DNA from: Paenibacillus sp. FSL H7-0357
GTDB lineage: Bacteria; Bacillota; Bacilli; Paenibacillales; Paenibacillaceae
DNA length: 64,000 nt
Direction: 5' to 3'
Assembly (NCBI RefSeq): GCF_000758525.1
Contig: NZ_CP009241.1
Coordinates: 310,001 to 374,000 of the forward strand
Below the pieces are notes generated by a model. It was not told the origin of the DNA, did not search any database, and saw only the letters and a list, made by a program, of their open reading frames with translations. Shown here one piece after another: positions 25,283 through 33,999 of the stretch (positions are counted from its first letter, which is position 1; each line of letters opens with the position of its first letter). A program made the translations under genes and the position numbers.

Positions 25283-26748
25283 GGATCAGCATCAAGCTGA
25301 AATTCAGCCTGTTCCTGGCCGTACTGCTCATTCTGGCTGTAAGTGTGCTGAGCTATTTTGTGCTGCAGGGTGTAGCCAGGAATCAGCAGCTACAGGCTGA
25401 AGACTACCTGGACCAGCATGTCAAAACAGTGAATCTGCGGGTGAAGCAGACGTATTATACGGGTGCCCGTCTCGAACCGCAGGCATTCATGCAGCAGCGG
25501 GGCAGATCGCTGGCTGTGGAGCTGGCCGGGTTCACCGGCCTGGAAGTTACACTTTACGATGCGGCGGGGCAGGTCGTTGGCAGCTCGGTCCAAGGAGAGA
25601 CTGCCCCGGAAGGGCAGGATGTCTCCGGTGCGCTGGCCTATGCGTTGCAGAATAAAATTGCCTACCAGAACGCAGCGGATGATAAGCTGCTTTATCTGGC
25701 TCCTGTGCAAGGACCGGAGAAGCAGATGGGAGTTGTGCAGCTGCAGTATTCGCTGAAGAGCGCCCAAAGCTTTCAGCAAACCTTACAGAACCTGTTTCTG
25801 ACGATCGGTGCGGCCGTGCTGGTGCTCAGCTTCATCGTCGGCTATCTATATTTCAACCGCGCCGCTGCGGTGATCGGGCGGCTTAAGAAGGCGGCAGAGT
25901 CGATCCGCCGCGCCGAATATATCTCTGCTCCACCGGTAAAGCGGAAGGATGAGCTGGGCGAGCTGGCTGAAGGCATTTACTTTATGAGCCGCGAGATTGA
26001 GAGCAGTATTGCCGCAAAGGATGAGGAGCAGCGCAAGCTGCAGCTGGCCGTCACCAAGCTGCAGGCGCTGGAGCAGCAGCAGAAGCAGTATATCGGCAAT
26101 ATCAGCCATGAATTCAAGACGCCGCTGACCTCTATAAAAGCTTATGTAGACCTGCTGAATATGTATGACGATGATCCCAAGCTGTTGTTTGATGCCAAGC
26201 TCAATATTGCCAAAGAGACTGGGCGGCTGTATGAGATGGTTGAGAAGGTACTGCAGCTGACGGCGCTGGAGAAATACGATTTCGAGTCACAGGCTGAACT
26301 GCTGGAGGTGGCTGAGGGCCTGGAGGATATTTGCGGACGCATGAACGGCAAGGCGGAGCGCTACGGGATTACGATTATGCTGGATGCCGAGCCCGCCCAT
26401 ATCTGGATTGATAAGGAGAGCTTTATGCATATCTTTATCAATCTGCTCGACAATGCGATCAAATATAATGTTCCTCAAGGGAGCGTTCATCTTCATAGCG
26501 AGGTCCGGGACCAGCGGGTATGGATCACCATCAAGGATTCCGGTATTGGGATTCCTCCCGAGGCCCGCGACAAGATTTTTGAACCCTTCTTCACGGTCAA
26601 CCGTGACCGTTCCAGAGCCTCAGGCGGGACTGGACTGGGCCTATCCTTGGTGCGCAATCTGGTGGAGAAGCAGAACGGAACCATTACCCTGCTGGAGACA
26701 GAAGGGGAAGGCACGGCATTTGAACTGTCTTTTCCGAGGGTCTCTTAA
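25279..26748 (+). CDS. Membrane sensor histidine kinase
   Basis: A 489-residue kinase: membrane helix 1 (about 9-31), an extracytoplasmic sensor of about 140 residues, membrane helix 2 (about 172-191), HAMP linker, HisKA with His277 in NISHEFKTPLTS, and an ATPase domain with N-box NLLDNAIKYN and G-boxes DSGIGIPPE and GGTGLGLSL. It phosphorylates the regulator encoded upstream (ATGA overlap). The sensed signal is unknown; the lipoprotein encoded next may help sense it. Confidence 0.94.
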   Translation: MRISIKLKFSLFLAVLLILAVSVLSYFVLQGVARNQQLQAEDYLDQHVKTVNLRVKQTYYTGARLEPQAFMQQRGRSLAVELAGFTGLEVTLYDAAGQVVGSSVQGETAPEGQDVSGALAYALQNKIAYQNAADDKLLYLAPVQGPEKQMGVVQLQYSLKSAQSFQQTLQNLFLTIGAAVLVLSFIVGYLYFNRAAAVIGRLKKAAESIRRAEYISAPPVKRKDELGELAEGIYFMSREIESSIAAKDEEQRKLQLAVTKLQALEQQQKQYIGNISHEFKTPLTSIKAYVDLLNMYDDDPKLLFDAKLNIAKETGRLYEMVEKVLQLTALEKYDFESQAELLEVAEGLEDICGRMNGKAERYGITIMLDAEPAHIWIDKESFMHIFINLLDNAIKYNVPQGSVHLHSEVRDQRVWITIKDSGIGIPPEARDKIFEPFFTVNRDRSRASGGTGLGLSLVRNLVEKQNGTITLLETEGEGTAFELSFPRVS

Positions 26749-26833
26749 TTTACAATTTGGAAACATCCGGAGGCGCTTTGGAAACACTCTTCCGGTATGC
26801 TTGGAGCAACTTAAGCTTGTAGGGGGAACGATC

Positions 26834-27955
26834 ATGGCTGCAAAGATAGGCGGAAAGCCGGGCAAGGCGGCGCTGTTTCTGTTGTGCACGGCAGTACTGT
26901 TGTGCACGGCGGCTTGCAATACGGGAGAAACGGAGTCCCGGCAGGTCATAGAGAAATCCGGCCAGAAGATCACCGTTCTGGACAATACCAGCGAATCGGT
27001 CTACACGAAGCTGGAGCTGGAGGGCATTGACAAGGTGGAGAATGTCCGTGGAATGGATTTTGTCAGTGAAGACAGCCTTGTTGTGGATAAGGAGAATCGT
27101 CAGCTGCCTCCACAGACGGTTGAGGGCCAGAAACGTTATCCGCATAATCTCTATCTGCACAACCTATCCACGGAAGAGGAGACTCCGCTCCTGGTAGGGG
27201 AGAAGAATTACGGCTCGGCCCTGCTGTCTCCCGACAAGAAGCATCTTCTCTACAAAGAGTTGGAGGATTTCACCGGCTTTGGCTACATTATGAATCTGGA
27301 GACCGGAGTATCCGTACAGGTGGACGATACGCAGTTCAGGAGCGAAGAGGGGAAATGGATCGACAACGGGCAGGTTCTTTTTCCCGATATGGAAGGCAAT
27401 ATCCTAAGAGTCGATCTAAAAGGTGATCAAGAAATTGTGGTTAAACCCGGTGCGGCGTATGTTCATGAGGTGGTGCAGTCGGGAAACCTGATCTATTACG
27501 TCACAGGTGAAGAGGCGGAGTTGAACGCTTACAATACCGAAACGAAGCAATCCAAGCTGCTGAAGAAAAGTGTCATGTGGGTCATTCCTTCACCGGACGG
27601 GAGCAGGCTGGCTATTGTAAAACGGACCAAGCCGGGAGAGATGGTCCTGGTTCTCTGCGACACGGAGGGCAATGAGCAGTCAACACTAGCTTCGGCGCAG
27701 CAAATATTCGGAACCAGCTGGTCCCCGGACGGGAGCAAGCTGGCTTATGCACTAACTGCCGGAAACGCTGCTTCGGGTCAGGACGGTTTATTTATCACCG
27801 AAGTGGAAACGGGCGAACAAACACCGGTTCTGGCTGACATTGAAGTGGCCGACCAGCTGCGCTGGAGCCCTTCCGGCAAGAAGCTGCTCGCTTCTTCCGG
27901 CATTTTGAAGGATAATGCTTACCAGTTCATAACTTATGTGATCCGGTTAACTTAA
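26834..27955 (+). CDS. Beta-propeller (TolB/WD40-like) lipoprotein
   Basis: A 373-residue lipoprotein: signal peptide with lipobox TAAC (Cys at about 25), then repeated blades with the PD40 pattern (LLSPDKKHLLYKE, IPSPDGSRLAIVKR, SWSPDGSKLAYALT, RWSPSGKKLLASSG). Such propellers bind proteins or glycans. The start is ATG 26834 after AGGGGG; the frame is open far upstream inside the kinase gene but without a start site. It follows the two-component genes by 85 bp and probably belongs to their operon, perhaps as an accessory sensor. Confidence 0.85.
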   Translation: MAAKIGGKPGKAALFLLCTAVLLCTAACNTGETESRQVIEKSGQKITVLDNTSESVYTKLELEGIDKVENVRGMDFVSEDSLVVDKENRQLPPQTVEGQKRYPHNLYLHNLSTEEETPLLVGEKNYGSALLSPDKKHLLYKELEDFTGFGYIMNLETGVSVQVDDTQFRSEEGKWIDNGQVLFPDMEGNILRVDLKGDQEIVVKPGAAYVHEVVQSGNLIYYVTGEEAELNAYNTETKQSKLLKKSVMWVIPSPDGSRLAIVKRTKPGEMVLVLCDTEGNEQSTLASAQQIFGTSWSPDGSKLAYALTAGNAASGQDGLFITEVETGEQTPVLADIEVADQLRWSPSGKKLLASSGILKDNAYQFITYVIRLT

Positions 27956-27966
27956 GATGAAGATAC

Positions 27967-27999
27967 GGGGCATCCTGCGGGATGCTTTTTATTTTTTCT
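27967..27999 (+). terminator. Rho-independent terminator
   Basis: GGCATCC-TGC-GGATGC stem followed by TTTTTATTTTTT. It closes the two-component operon. Confidence 0.85.
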
Positions 28000-28009
28000 A
28001 AATACACAC

Positions 28010-28039
28010 TTGACAGGTTGGTTTAAGGGGGTTTATGAT
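28010..28039 (+). promoter_or_regulatory. Promoter of the MarR-arylsulfotransferase operon
   Basis: TTGACA (28010-28015), an 18-bp spacer and TATGAT (28034-28039). The message would start near 28046 and carry a leader of about 140 nt. Confidence 0.7.
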
Positions 28040-28045
28040 TACTGC

Positions 28046-28157
28046 AATAATTCACCAGTCATTAAATGAACAGTGAAATAATTACCTGAGCCGATTGGAC
28101 CGCCAAAGGCTCCCGCATGATCTCCCTATGGGGGGAGTGTGCCGGGAGTCTTTTTTT
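28046..28157 (+). promoter_or_regulatory. Leader RNA ending in a terminator (candidate attenuator)
   Basis: Between the promoter and the MarR gene lies a leader whose last part is a terminator: GGCTCCCG (28108) pairs with CGGGAGTC (28143) around an inner CTCCC/GGGAG helix, followed by seven T. The 60 nt before it include GATTGGACCGCCAAAGGC, which could compete for pairing. No known riboswitch consensus was recognised. Confidence 0.5.
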
Positions 28158-28187
28158 GTTGGCTGATGGAAGGGAAGTAGGGAGAGC

Positions 28188-28733
28188 ATGACGGAAGAAC
28201 AATGGGAGCAGCTGGAAGAGGCGGATTATCTGTTCCGCAAAATGGTGCGCAGGTTTGTGAAGGAGCGTGACCGTGTAAGTGTTGCGGGGATTACCTTGCC
28301 GGGTATGCTGATTCTGCACAAAATCATCCGCGAGGGTGAGCAGCGGCTTGGCGATCTGGCCGGGCAGCTCGATTTCACCTCCGGTGCGATTACTGCACTA
28401 AGCGATAAGCTGGAGGCCGGCGGGTATACAGTGCGCAGGCGCAAGGAAGATGACCGCAGAACCGTATTACTCGATATTACAGCCAAGGGCAGGGAAGTGG
28501 CCGAGCGCAACAGCAACATCGGGGCCCGATGTATCACGCTTCTGTTCGAGGGCTTCACGGAGGAGGAGCTTGAGCTGCAGAGCCGCTTTTATGAACGGAT
28601 CATCAGCAATCTGGAGGGGTTCTCGGATACGCTGCTGGAGCTGGCGCAGCAGAATGCCGAGCCCCCCGTTCCTGCCAGCCCTGAACAGAAGCCGCCGAGA
28701 ACCGCGACAGAGAGCAAATATCTTAGTTACTGA
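28188..28733 (+). CDS. MarR family transcriptional regulator
   Basis: A 181-residue winged-helix regulator: LGDLAGQLDFTSGAITALSD is the recognition helix region and RRRKEDDRRTVLLDIT the wing, with flanking dimerisation helices and a Pro-rich tail. MarR proteins are usually repressors relieved by phenolic or other small ligands. It is the first gene before an arylsulfotransferase and a sulfonate-type ABC transporter, with only an 87-bp gap, so it probably controls that operon. Confidence 0.88.
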   Translation: MTEEQWEQLEEADYLFRKMVRRFVKERDRVSVAGITLPGMLILHKIIREGEQRLGDLAGQLDFTSGAITALSDKLEAGGYTVRRRKEDDRRTVLLDITAKGREVAERNSNIGARCITLLFEGFTEEELELQSRFYERIISNLEGFSDTLLELAQQNAEPPVPASPEQKPPRTATESKYLSY

Positions 28734-28820
28734 GAAAATAATCTCTATGCTTCCGAAGCGAGTTTTGTTCGAAGCCGATTCAGGAAGCCAATACACACAA
28801 AACTTTAAGGAGAGATGATT

Positions 28821-30275
28821 ATGGGACATTCAACAGTTTATCCAACAGGAGCAACAGTGTACAATCCGGCCAAGGCGTGGAGCGGCTATACGGTATTTCA
28901 GGCGGGTGAAGAAGGTGTAGTGCTGATCGACATGAACGGCAAAGAGGTTCATCTGTGGCAGGGGCTGCTCGGCTTTCCGGCCAAAATCCTCCCCGGCGGT
29001 TATGTACTAGGCAGCACGGGCCGGAGAGATCCGAAGTTTGGCATTCAGGATAATGTGGATCTGGTGCAGGTCGATTGGGATGGCAATATCGTCTGGAAGT
29101 ACAACAGCTATGAGCATATTGAAGATCCCGGCTATGAGCCGCTGTGGTATGCCCGTCAGCACCACGATTACCAGCGGGAAGGTAATCCGGTCGGCTATTA
29201 CGCTCCGGGGCTTGAGCCTAAGGTAAGCAGCGGCAAGACATTAATTCTCGCCCATAAGAACCTGCACAACGAAATCATCTCCAACAAAGAGCTGCTGGAT
29301 GACACCATTCTTGAAGTGGACTGGGAAGGCAAAATTATTTGGGAGTGGAAGGCCAGCGATCACTTTGCTGAACTGGGCTTTGACGAAGCGGCCCGTAATG
29401 TCCTGTTCCGCGACCCTAACACACGTTCCTTCGGTAATCTCGGCGGCGGCGTAGGCGACTGGCTGCATATCAACTCTGCATCGTACGTGGGGCTGAACAA
29501 GTTCTATGATAATGGAGACGAACGGTTTCACCCGGATAACGTCATCTGGGATGCCCGGGAAGCGAACATCATCGCGATTACGGACAGGAAAACAGGTGCT
29601 ATTGTCTGGCGGCTCGGACCGGACTATTCTCTCCCTGAAGTGAAGCATATCGGATGGATTATTGGCCAGCATCACGCTCACATTATTCCAAAAGGGCTGC
29701 CGGGTGAAGGCAATCTGCTCGTATTCGACAACGGCGGCTGGGGCGGTTACGGTCTGCCGAATCCGGCATCACCTTTCGGGCAGAAGAATGCGGTGCGCGA
29801 CCACTCCCGTATCCTGGAGATTGATCCCGTAACGTTAGAGGTCGTATGGCAATACACTTCGGCAGAGGCCGGATTCTCAGTTCCGACGGACTCCTATAAA
29901 TTTTACAGTCCTTATATCAGCTCGGCCCAGCGGCTAGCCAATGGGAACACGTTGATTACAGAAGGATCGAACGGCAGATTGTTTGAGGTTACTCCGGAGT
30001 ATGAGCTGGTCTGGGAGTATGTCTCGCCATTTACCGACCGCCGAAACACGAATATGGTCTACCGCTCCTACCGGGTGCCGTATGCATGGGTGCCGCAATT
30101 GGAGAAGCCGAAGGAAATTGCGATTGAACCCATAGATGTGACCACCTTCAGAGTGCCTGGTGCAGCGCCGAAGGGCTCGGATTCTGTAGTAAGTGTAGCG
30201 ACAACCCTGCCGTTTGTAGAAGGAGCTGCTTGTGTGGCTACCGCTGATGAGAGCGCTGTTCAGAGAGCGAGATAG
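28821..30275 (+). CDS. Arylsulfotransferase (ASST) family protein
   Basis: A 484-residue beta-propeller protein. Repeated strands carry WDGNIVWKYNSYEH, WEGKIIWEWKASDHFAELGF, TGAIVWRLGPDY and LEVVWQYTSAEAG, the pattern of the ASST family; histidines in ARQHHDY, DWLHINSASY and IGQHHAHIIPKG match the positions of active-site residues. ASST enzymes move sulfate between phenols without PAPS. Known members are periplasmic, yet this one has no signal peptide. ATG 28821 has AAGGAGAG 6 bp upstream; ATG 28815 abuts it. Neighbours point to uptake of an organosulfur or aromatic compound. Confidence 0.85.
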   Translation: MGHSTVYPTGATVYNPAKAWSGYTVFQAGEEGVVLIDMNGKEVHLWQGLLGFPAKILPGGYVLGSTGRRDPKFGIQDNVDLVQVDWDGNIVWKYNSYEHIEDPGYEPLWYARQHHDYQREGNPVGYYAPGLEPKVSSGKTLILAHKNLHNEIISNKELLDDTILEVDWEGKIIWEWKASDHFAELGFDEAARNVLFRDPNTRSFGNLGGGVGDWLHINSASYVGLNKFYDNGDERFHPDNVIWDAREANIIAITDRKTGAIVWRLGPDYSLPEVKHIGWIIGQHHAHIIPKGLPGEGNLLVFDNGGWGGYGLPNPASPFGQKNAVRDHSRILEIDPVTLEVVWQYTSAEAGFSVPTDSYKFYSPYISSAQRLANGNTLITEGSNGRLFEVTPEYELVWEYVSPFTDRRNTNMVYRSYRVPYAWVPQLEKPKEIAIEPIDVTTFRVPGAAPKGSDSVVSVATTLPFVEGAACVATADESAVQRAR

Positions 30276-30305
30276 ATTAATTCCAAAATGAAGAGGTGTG
30301 TTTAC

Positions 30306-31334
30306 TTGAAAAAATCCTGGTATGGTTCTGCTTTTCTGCTCTTATCCTTATCTTTCGTAATTTTTATGTCAGGCTGCAGTTCCAAGGGGGATGCCGCCGC
30401 GTCTGAGGGATCATCCGGCAGCAAGGAGAAGACCGTGAAAATCAAGATTGCCGACACGAATTCCAATCCGACCTTCCGTGTAGCTCTAAATAAAGGTTTC
30501 TTCAAAAATCATGGAATCGACGCGGAAATTGTCAACTTTGGCACCCCCGCAGAGGGTGTGAATGCTCTTTTCATCAAGCAGGTGGATGTATCCTACGGCG
30601 CTGATTTCCCGCTGCTGAACGCTGTTTCCAAAGGCGAATATTCGATCATTGCTTCTGCCGGTCTGGCTACCGATCAGGCTGCGGCGGCGTGGAAGCTGTA
30701 CGTGAGGGATGAGATCCAGAGTGCCGCCGATCTGAAAGGCAAGAATCTTAGCTTCCTGCGCGGAACCTTCCTACCGTATCTGTGGGATGAATACCTGCAG
30801 GAGCAGGGCATCGCGTTAAGTGATGTGAAGCTTACCGGGCAGGGGGCTTTTGACGAAGCCTTTATTGCCCTGAAGCAAGGAGATATTGATGCCGCCTGGG
30901 TCATCGGTTCAGCATTGGAAGATAAGCTGAATGCCTTAGAAGGTGTGCATCAGTTAACTGACATGTCCAAAACTCCAGTGCGGCTGGGTACAGGAATTGT
31001 GGCCGGCAATGAGCTTCTGAAGGCAAAGCCGGATGTGATCGGAGGATTCCTGGCGGCTGTTGCTGAAGCGTCAGCCTATGCCCAGGAGCATCCAGATGAA
31101 GTGGCGGATCTCATGTACGAGGAAGTGAAGCAGCCGAGAGAAAATACGCTGAAGGATCTGCCTGTTAACCCATGGGAGGTTGGCTTTACACAGGCTGCCT
31201 ATGACAGCTTGGCAGGCCAGAAGAAATACATGGTCGAGACGGGTATCATCGCACAGGACTTTGACCTGGACAGCAAGCTGAATCTGGAGCCGCTGAAGAA
31301 GGCTTTGCCGGATACAGTAACCTACGGCAAATAA
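30306..31334 (+). CDS. NMT1/SsuA-like ABC substrate-binding lipoprotein
   Basis: A 342-residue binding protein. The lipoprotein signal ends MSGC (lipobox Cys24), and the mature part follows the NitT/TauT pattern (GFFKNHGIDAEIVNFGTPAEG, ADLKGKNLSFLRGTF, ALKQGDIDAAWVIGSA). Family members bind sulfonates, taurine, nitrate, thiamine precursors or guanidine-like compounds. The start is TTG 30306, with AAGAGGTG 7 bp upstream; ATG 30288 has no ribosome binding site. ATPase and permease genes follow. Confidence 0.88.
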   Translation: MKKSWYGSAFLLLSLSFVIFMSGCSSKGDAAASEGSSGSKEKTVKIKIADTNSNPTFRVALNKGFFKNHGIDAEIVNFGTPAEGVNALFIKQVDVSYGADFPLLNAVSKGEYSIIASAGLATDQAAAAWKLYVRDEIQSAADLKGKNLSFLRGTFLPYLWDEYLQEQGIALSDVKLTGQGAFDEAFIALKQGDIDAAWVIGSALEDKLNALEGVHQLTDMSKTPVRLGTGIVAGNELLKAKPDVIGGFLAAVAEASAYAQEHPDEVADLMYEEVKQPRENTLKDLPVNPWEVGFTQAAYDSLAGQKKYMVETGIIAQDFDLDSKLNLEPLKKALPDTVTYGK

Positions 31335-31424
31335 CATGCTCTTATGAAGCGGGTTCCGAAGCCAGTTCTGACCAAGGCTGACCGAGGAGCCCTATGCTAT
31401 ACAAAACTTTTAGGAGGTGTCCAT

Positions 31425-32201
31425 ATGGCCTTAACTGCCAAGCAGAATGCCATTCATATCGAGCAGCTTCGCAAAAGCTACAGCGAGCCTGCAGCCGGAA
31501 ACGTCCATTACATTATCAAAGATGTGAATCTGGTCATTAAAGGCGGGGAGTTTTTTGTTCTGCTCGGACCGAGCGGCTGCGGGAAATCGACGCTGCTGAA
31601 TATGATTGCCGGGTTTGTCTCCAAATCCGGAGGAAACCTCAGAGTGGATAATGTTGAAGTGGATAGACCTGGCCGGGACCGCGCAGTTGTATTCCAGCAG
31701 GCAGACTCCTCCTTGTTCCCGTGGCTGACGGTGCGGGAGAATGTGGAATTTGGGCTGCGGATGAAAAAGACACCGAAGCCGGAGCGGCGCACAATTTCGG
31801 ACCGCTATATCGGGCTTGTCGGATTGAAGGGTCATGAGGAGAAGTATCCCAAAGAGCTCTCGGGCGGGATGAAGCAGCGGGTGCAACTGGCACGTGTGCT
31901 TGCGAACGATCCTGCCATCCTGCTGATGGATGAGCCGTTCGGTGCGCTGGATGCAATGACCCGGCGGACGATGCAGAAGGAACTGGTCAATATTTGGCGT
32001 GAGACGCACAAGACCATTATTTTCGTCACCCATGATATTCAGGAGGCGCTGCTGCTCGGTGAACGGATCGGCATTATGTCCGTAGGTCCATCCTCCAATA
32101 TTACGGATATTTACGACAACACGCTCTCCTATCCGCGAGATGTGGCATCACCGGAGTTCTACTCGCTGTACAACCAAATTCAAGGCCATTTCGAAGAATA
32201 G
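31425..32201 (+). CDS. SsuB/TauB-like ABC transporter ATPase
   Basis: A 258-residue ATPase: Walker A GPSGCGKST, Q-loop VFQQADSSLFPWLTV, signature ELSGGMKQRVQLA, Walker B ILLMDEPFGALD and the switch His in VTHDIQEAL. This set is typical of nitrate/sulfonate/taurine importers. The start at 31425 is fixed by TAGGAGGTG. Confidence 0.92.
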   Translation: MALTAKQNAIHIEQLRKSYSEPAAGNVHYIIKDVNLVIKGGEFFVLLGPSGCGKSTLLNMIAGFVSKSGGNLRVDNVEVDRPGRDRAVVFQQADSSLFPWLTVRENVEFGLRMKKTPKPERRTISDRYIGLVGLKGHEEKYPKELSGGMKQRVQLARVLANDPAILLMDEPFGALDAMTRRTMQKELVNIWRETHKTIIFVTHDIQEALLLGERIGIMSVGPSSNITDIYDNTLSYPRDVASPEFYSLYNQIQGHFEE

Positions 32202-32216
32202 GATAGGGTGTGAAGC

Positions 32217-32996
32217 ATGATGAAATGGATAGAGAAAAAATGGGTCTCCGTCACTTTGCTGTGGTTGGCCGCACTGGCGATCTGGCAATTGGGTGCAGTG
32301 CTCTATGGACCTGATGTGATCCCCGGACCGTGGGCTACACTTAAAGGCGGGCGGGAGCTGATTAGTGACGGTACCTTGATGAAATATATCGGCATCAGCT
32401 TCTACCGGGTGCTGGTCGGCTGGGTGCTGGGCAGTCTGATTGCCATCCCTGTAGGACTTGTAATCGGCAAAGTCCATGTAATCCGTATTTTTGCGGAGCC
32501 GTTTCTGAATTTTATCCGTTTTATTCCGCCGATCGCCTTCATTACGCTGTTTCTAGTCTGGTTCGGCATCGGAGAGCAATCGAAGATCGCGCTGATCATG
32601 TACGCGACATTTTTTATTGTGGTGTTGAATACGCTGACCGGGGTGGTGTCTGTGGAAGAGGATAAAATCCGTTCGGCACGCAGCATGGGCGCAAGTGAAT
32701 GGCAAATCCTGCTGCATGTTATCGTTCCGGCTACGACTCCGTATATTTTTACCGGCGTGCGTCTGGCGATGGGAACCTCCTACATGGCGATTATCGGCGC
32801 TGAAATGATCGCTTCGAACGAAGGCGTAGGCTATCTGATCTGGAATTCGCGGCTGTTTTTCCGCACGGACTGGATTTTTGTTGGGCTGTTCTGCCTTGGG
32901 TTTATGGGATTTTTCACCGACCGGTTGTTCAACTGGTTCGGGCGTAAGGTGCTGTATCGCTACGGTGTGGTCAGCGTGGCAGTGCGGAAGCGGTAG
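32217..32996 (+). CDS. SsuC/TauC-like ABC transporter permease
   Basis: A 259-residue membrane permease with about six helices and the EAA loop ARSMGASEWQILLHVIVPAT. It pairs with the preceding ATPase and binding protein; the operon ends at the strong terminator 33020-33053. Confidence 0.92.
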   Translation: MMKWIEKKWVSVTLLWLAALAIWQLGAVLYGPDVIPGPWATLKGGRELISDGTLMKYIGISFYRVLVGWVLGSLIAIPVGLVIGKVHVIRIFAEPFLNFIRFIPPIAFITLFLVWFGIGEQSKIALIMYATFFIVVLNTLTGVVSVEEDKIRSARSMGASEWQILLHVIVPATTPYIFTGVRLAMGTSYMAIIGAEMIASNEGVGYLIWNSRLFFRTDWIFVGLFCLGFMGFFTDRLFNWFGRKVLYRYGVVSVAVRKR

Positions 32997-33019
32997 CTAT
33001 TTCCTTCATATTGAATCGT

Positions 33020-33053
33020 CAAACAACCGCCCGGTTCTCCGGGCGGTTGTTTG
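33020..33053. terminator. Bidirectional intrinsic terminator
   Basis: CAAACAACCGCCCGG and CCGGGCGGTTGTTTG around TTCT, a perfect 15-bp stem between convergent genes. Confidence 0.9.
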
Positions 33054-33083
33054 ATCTTCTATAGTAATGACGAATAGGCGGGG

Positions 33084-33455
33084 TTACGGGCGGTCAGCCG
33101 TTCTTTGGCTCCATATGGAATGGGCCGACAGGACAATAAATGAAGCATAAAGGCTGAGCAGGAACCACTCATGAAAATGATAGGCAGGCAGTGCAGTCAA
33201 TAAAAGCCCCGCAGCATTAAAGACAATAAGCCGTACGGCCAATAACTTACAGAGCTTGGTCAGGATGAAGTTCAGTACACTCACGATCAGATTATATAAA
33301 TATATAAACAGAAAAATACCGAGGAAATTAAACCCCCAGGAGAACCCCAGCGGGGACTCATCGTTAACTGTCGCTACTATACCTGCAAAAACCGCACTGA
33401 TTCCAAGGGAGAGATATACCGTATTCAGAAATAACTCTTTGTACGCTTTATTCAT
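33084..33455 (-). CDS. Small four-helix membrane protein
   Basis: A 123-residue protein with four likely membrane helices (about 10-30, 42-62, 70-90, 95-112) and a short polar tail. A good GGAGGAAC precedes the ATG. No family recognised; it stands alone between terminators. Confidence 0.75.
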   Translation of the reverse strand: MNKAYKELFLNTVYLSLGISAVFAGIVATVNDESPLGFSWGFNFLGIFLFIYLYNLIVSVLNFILTKLCKLLAVRLIVFNAAGLLLTALPAYHFHEWFLLSLYASFIVLSAHSIWSQRTADRP

Positions 33456-33629
33456 TTTCAGTTCCTCCGGAAGATCGGAATCTTACTTTCAGTAAATACT
33501 GACGCAGTGAAGTGATATAAGTTTCATCTGGACACTTACACCCGATCCGGACGTTTCCAGGATTCGGCGCTGTTTATGCTATAATGGGGGAACATTGAAA
33601 TAGAGGATGATCGAAAGGGGCAACACCTG

Positions 33630-33866
33630 ATGGAAGTTACTGCGCAAGAGGTTGCGGAGTGGATGGTCAAGGAGATCCAATTTACCGGAACCTTGTACCA
33701 GACTGCTGCGATTGAATATGTGAAGGCGAATTTCGGCGAGCAATTTGTATTTGTAAACGAGAACGGAAATGCTTCGCTGTCCAAGGACGTGAAGAAGGCT
33801 TTCCGCAAGCTGCATGCCGGAAGGATTGCCTGGGACCGCGACGGCTTCCTGTGGGCATGGACCTAA
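33630..33866 (+). CDS. Small conserved protein (DUF6953-like)
   Basis: A 78-residue soluble protein: TAQEVAEWMVKEIQFTGTLY then VNENGNASLSKDVKKAFRKL and an aromatic end RDGFLWAW. It resembles a small Bacillota family of unknown function. A TATAAT (33580-33585) and AAAGGGG ribosome binding site precede it and a terminator follows, so it is a single-gene unit. Confidence 0.75.
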   Translation: MEVTAQEVAEWMVKEIQFTGTLYQTAAIEYVKANFGEQFVFVNENGNASLSKDVKKAFRKLHAGRIAWDRDGFLWAWT

Positions 33867-33902
33867 TTGCGGGAACCACGAACATATATAAATGAATTCG
33901 TG

Positions 33903-33943
33903 AAAAAGTGACCGTTGCTATTAGAGCAACGGTCACTTTTTTT
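33903..33943. terminator. Bidirectional intrinsic terminator
   Basis: AAAAAGTGACCGTTGC pairs with GCAACGGTCACTTTTT, with extra T. It separates the small gene from the convergent mannose cluster. Confidence 0.92.
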
Positions 33944-33999
33944 GAAATAAATTATCTAAATAAGCCGGGAGCCACAGCCATTCTTACATTTTGCGGAAT

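Noticed and set aside
28046..28107. TPP or guanidine riboswitch before the MarR gene
   Set aside because: ACCTGAG...GG resembles part of a TPP consensus, but the conserved CTGAGA and GCGNAGGGA parts are missing; guanidine-I landmarks are absent too.
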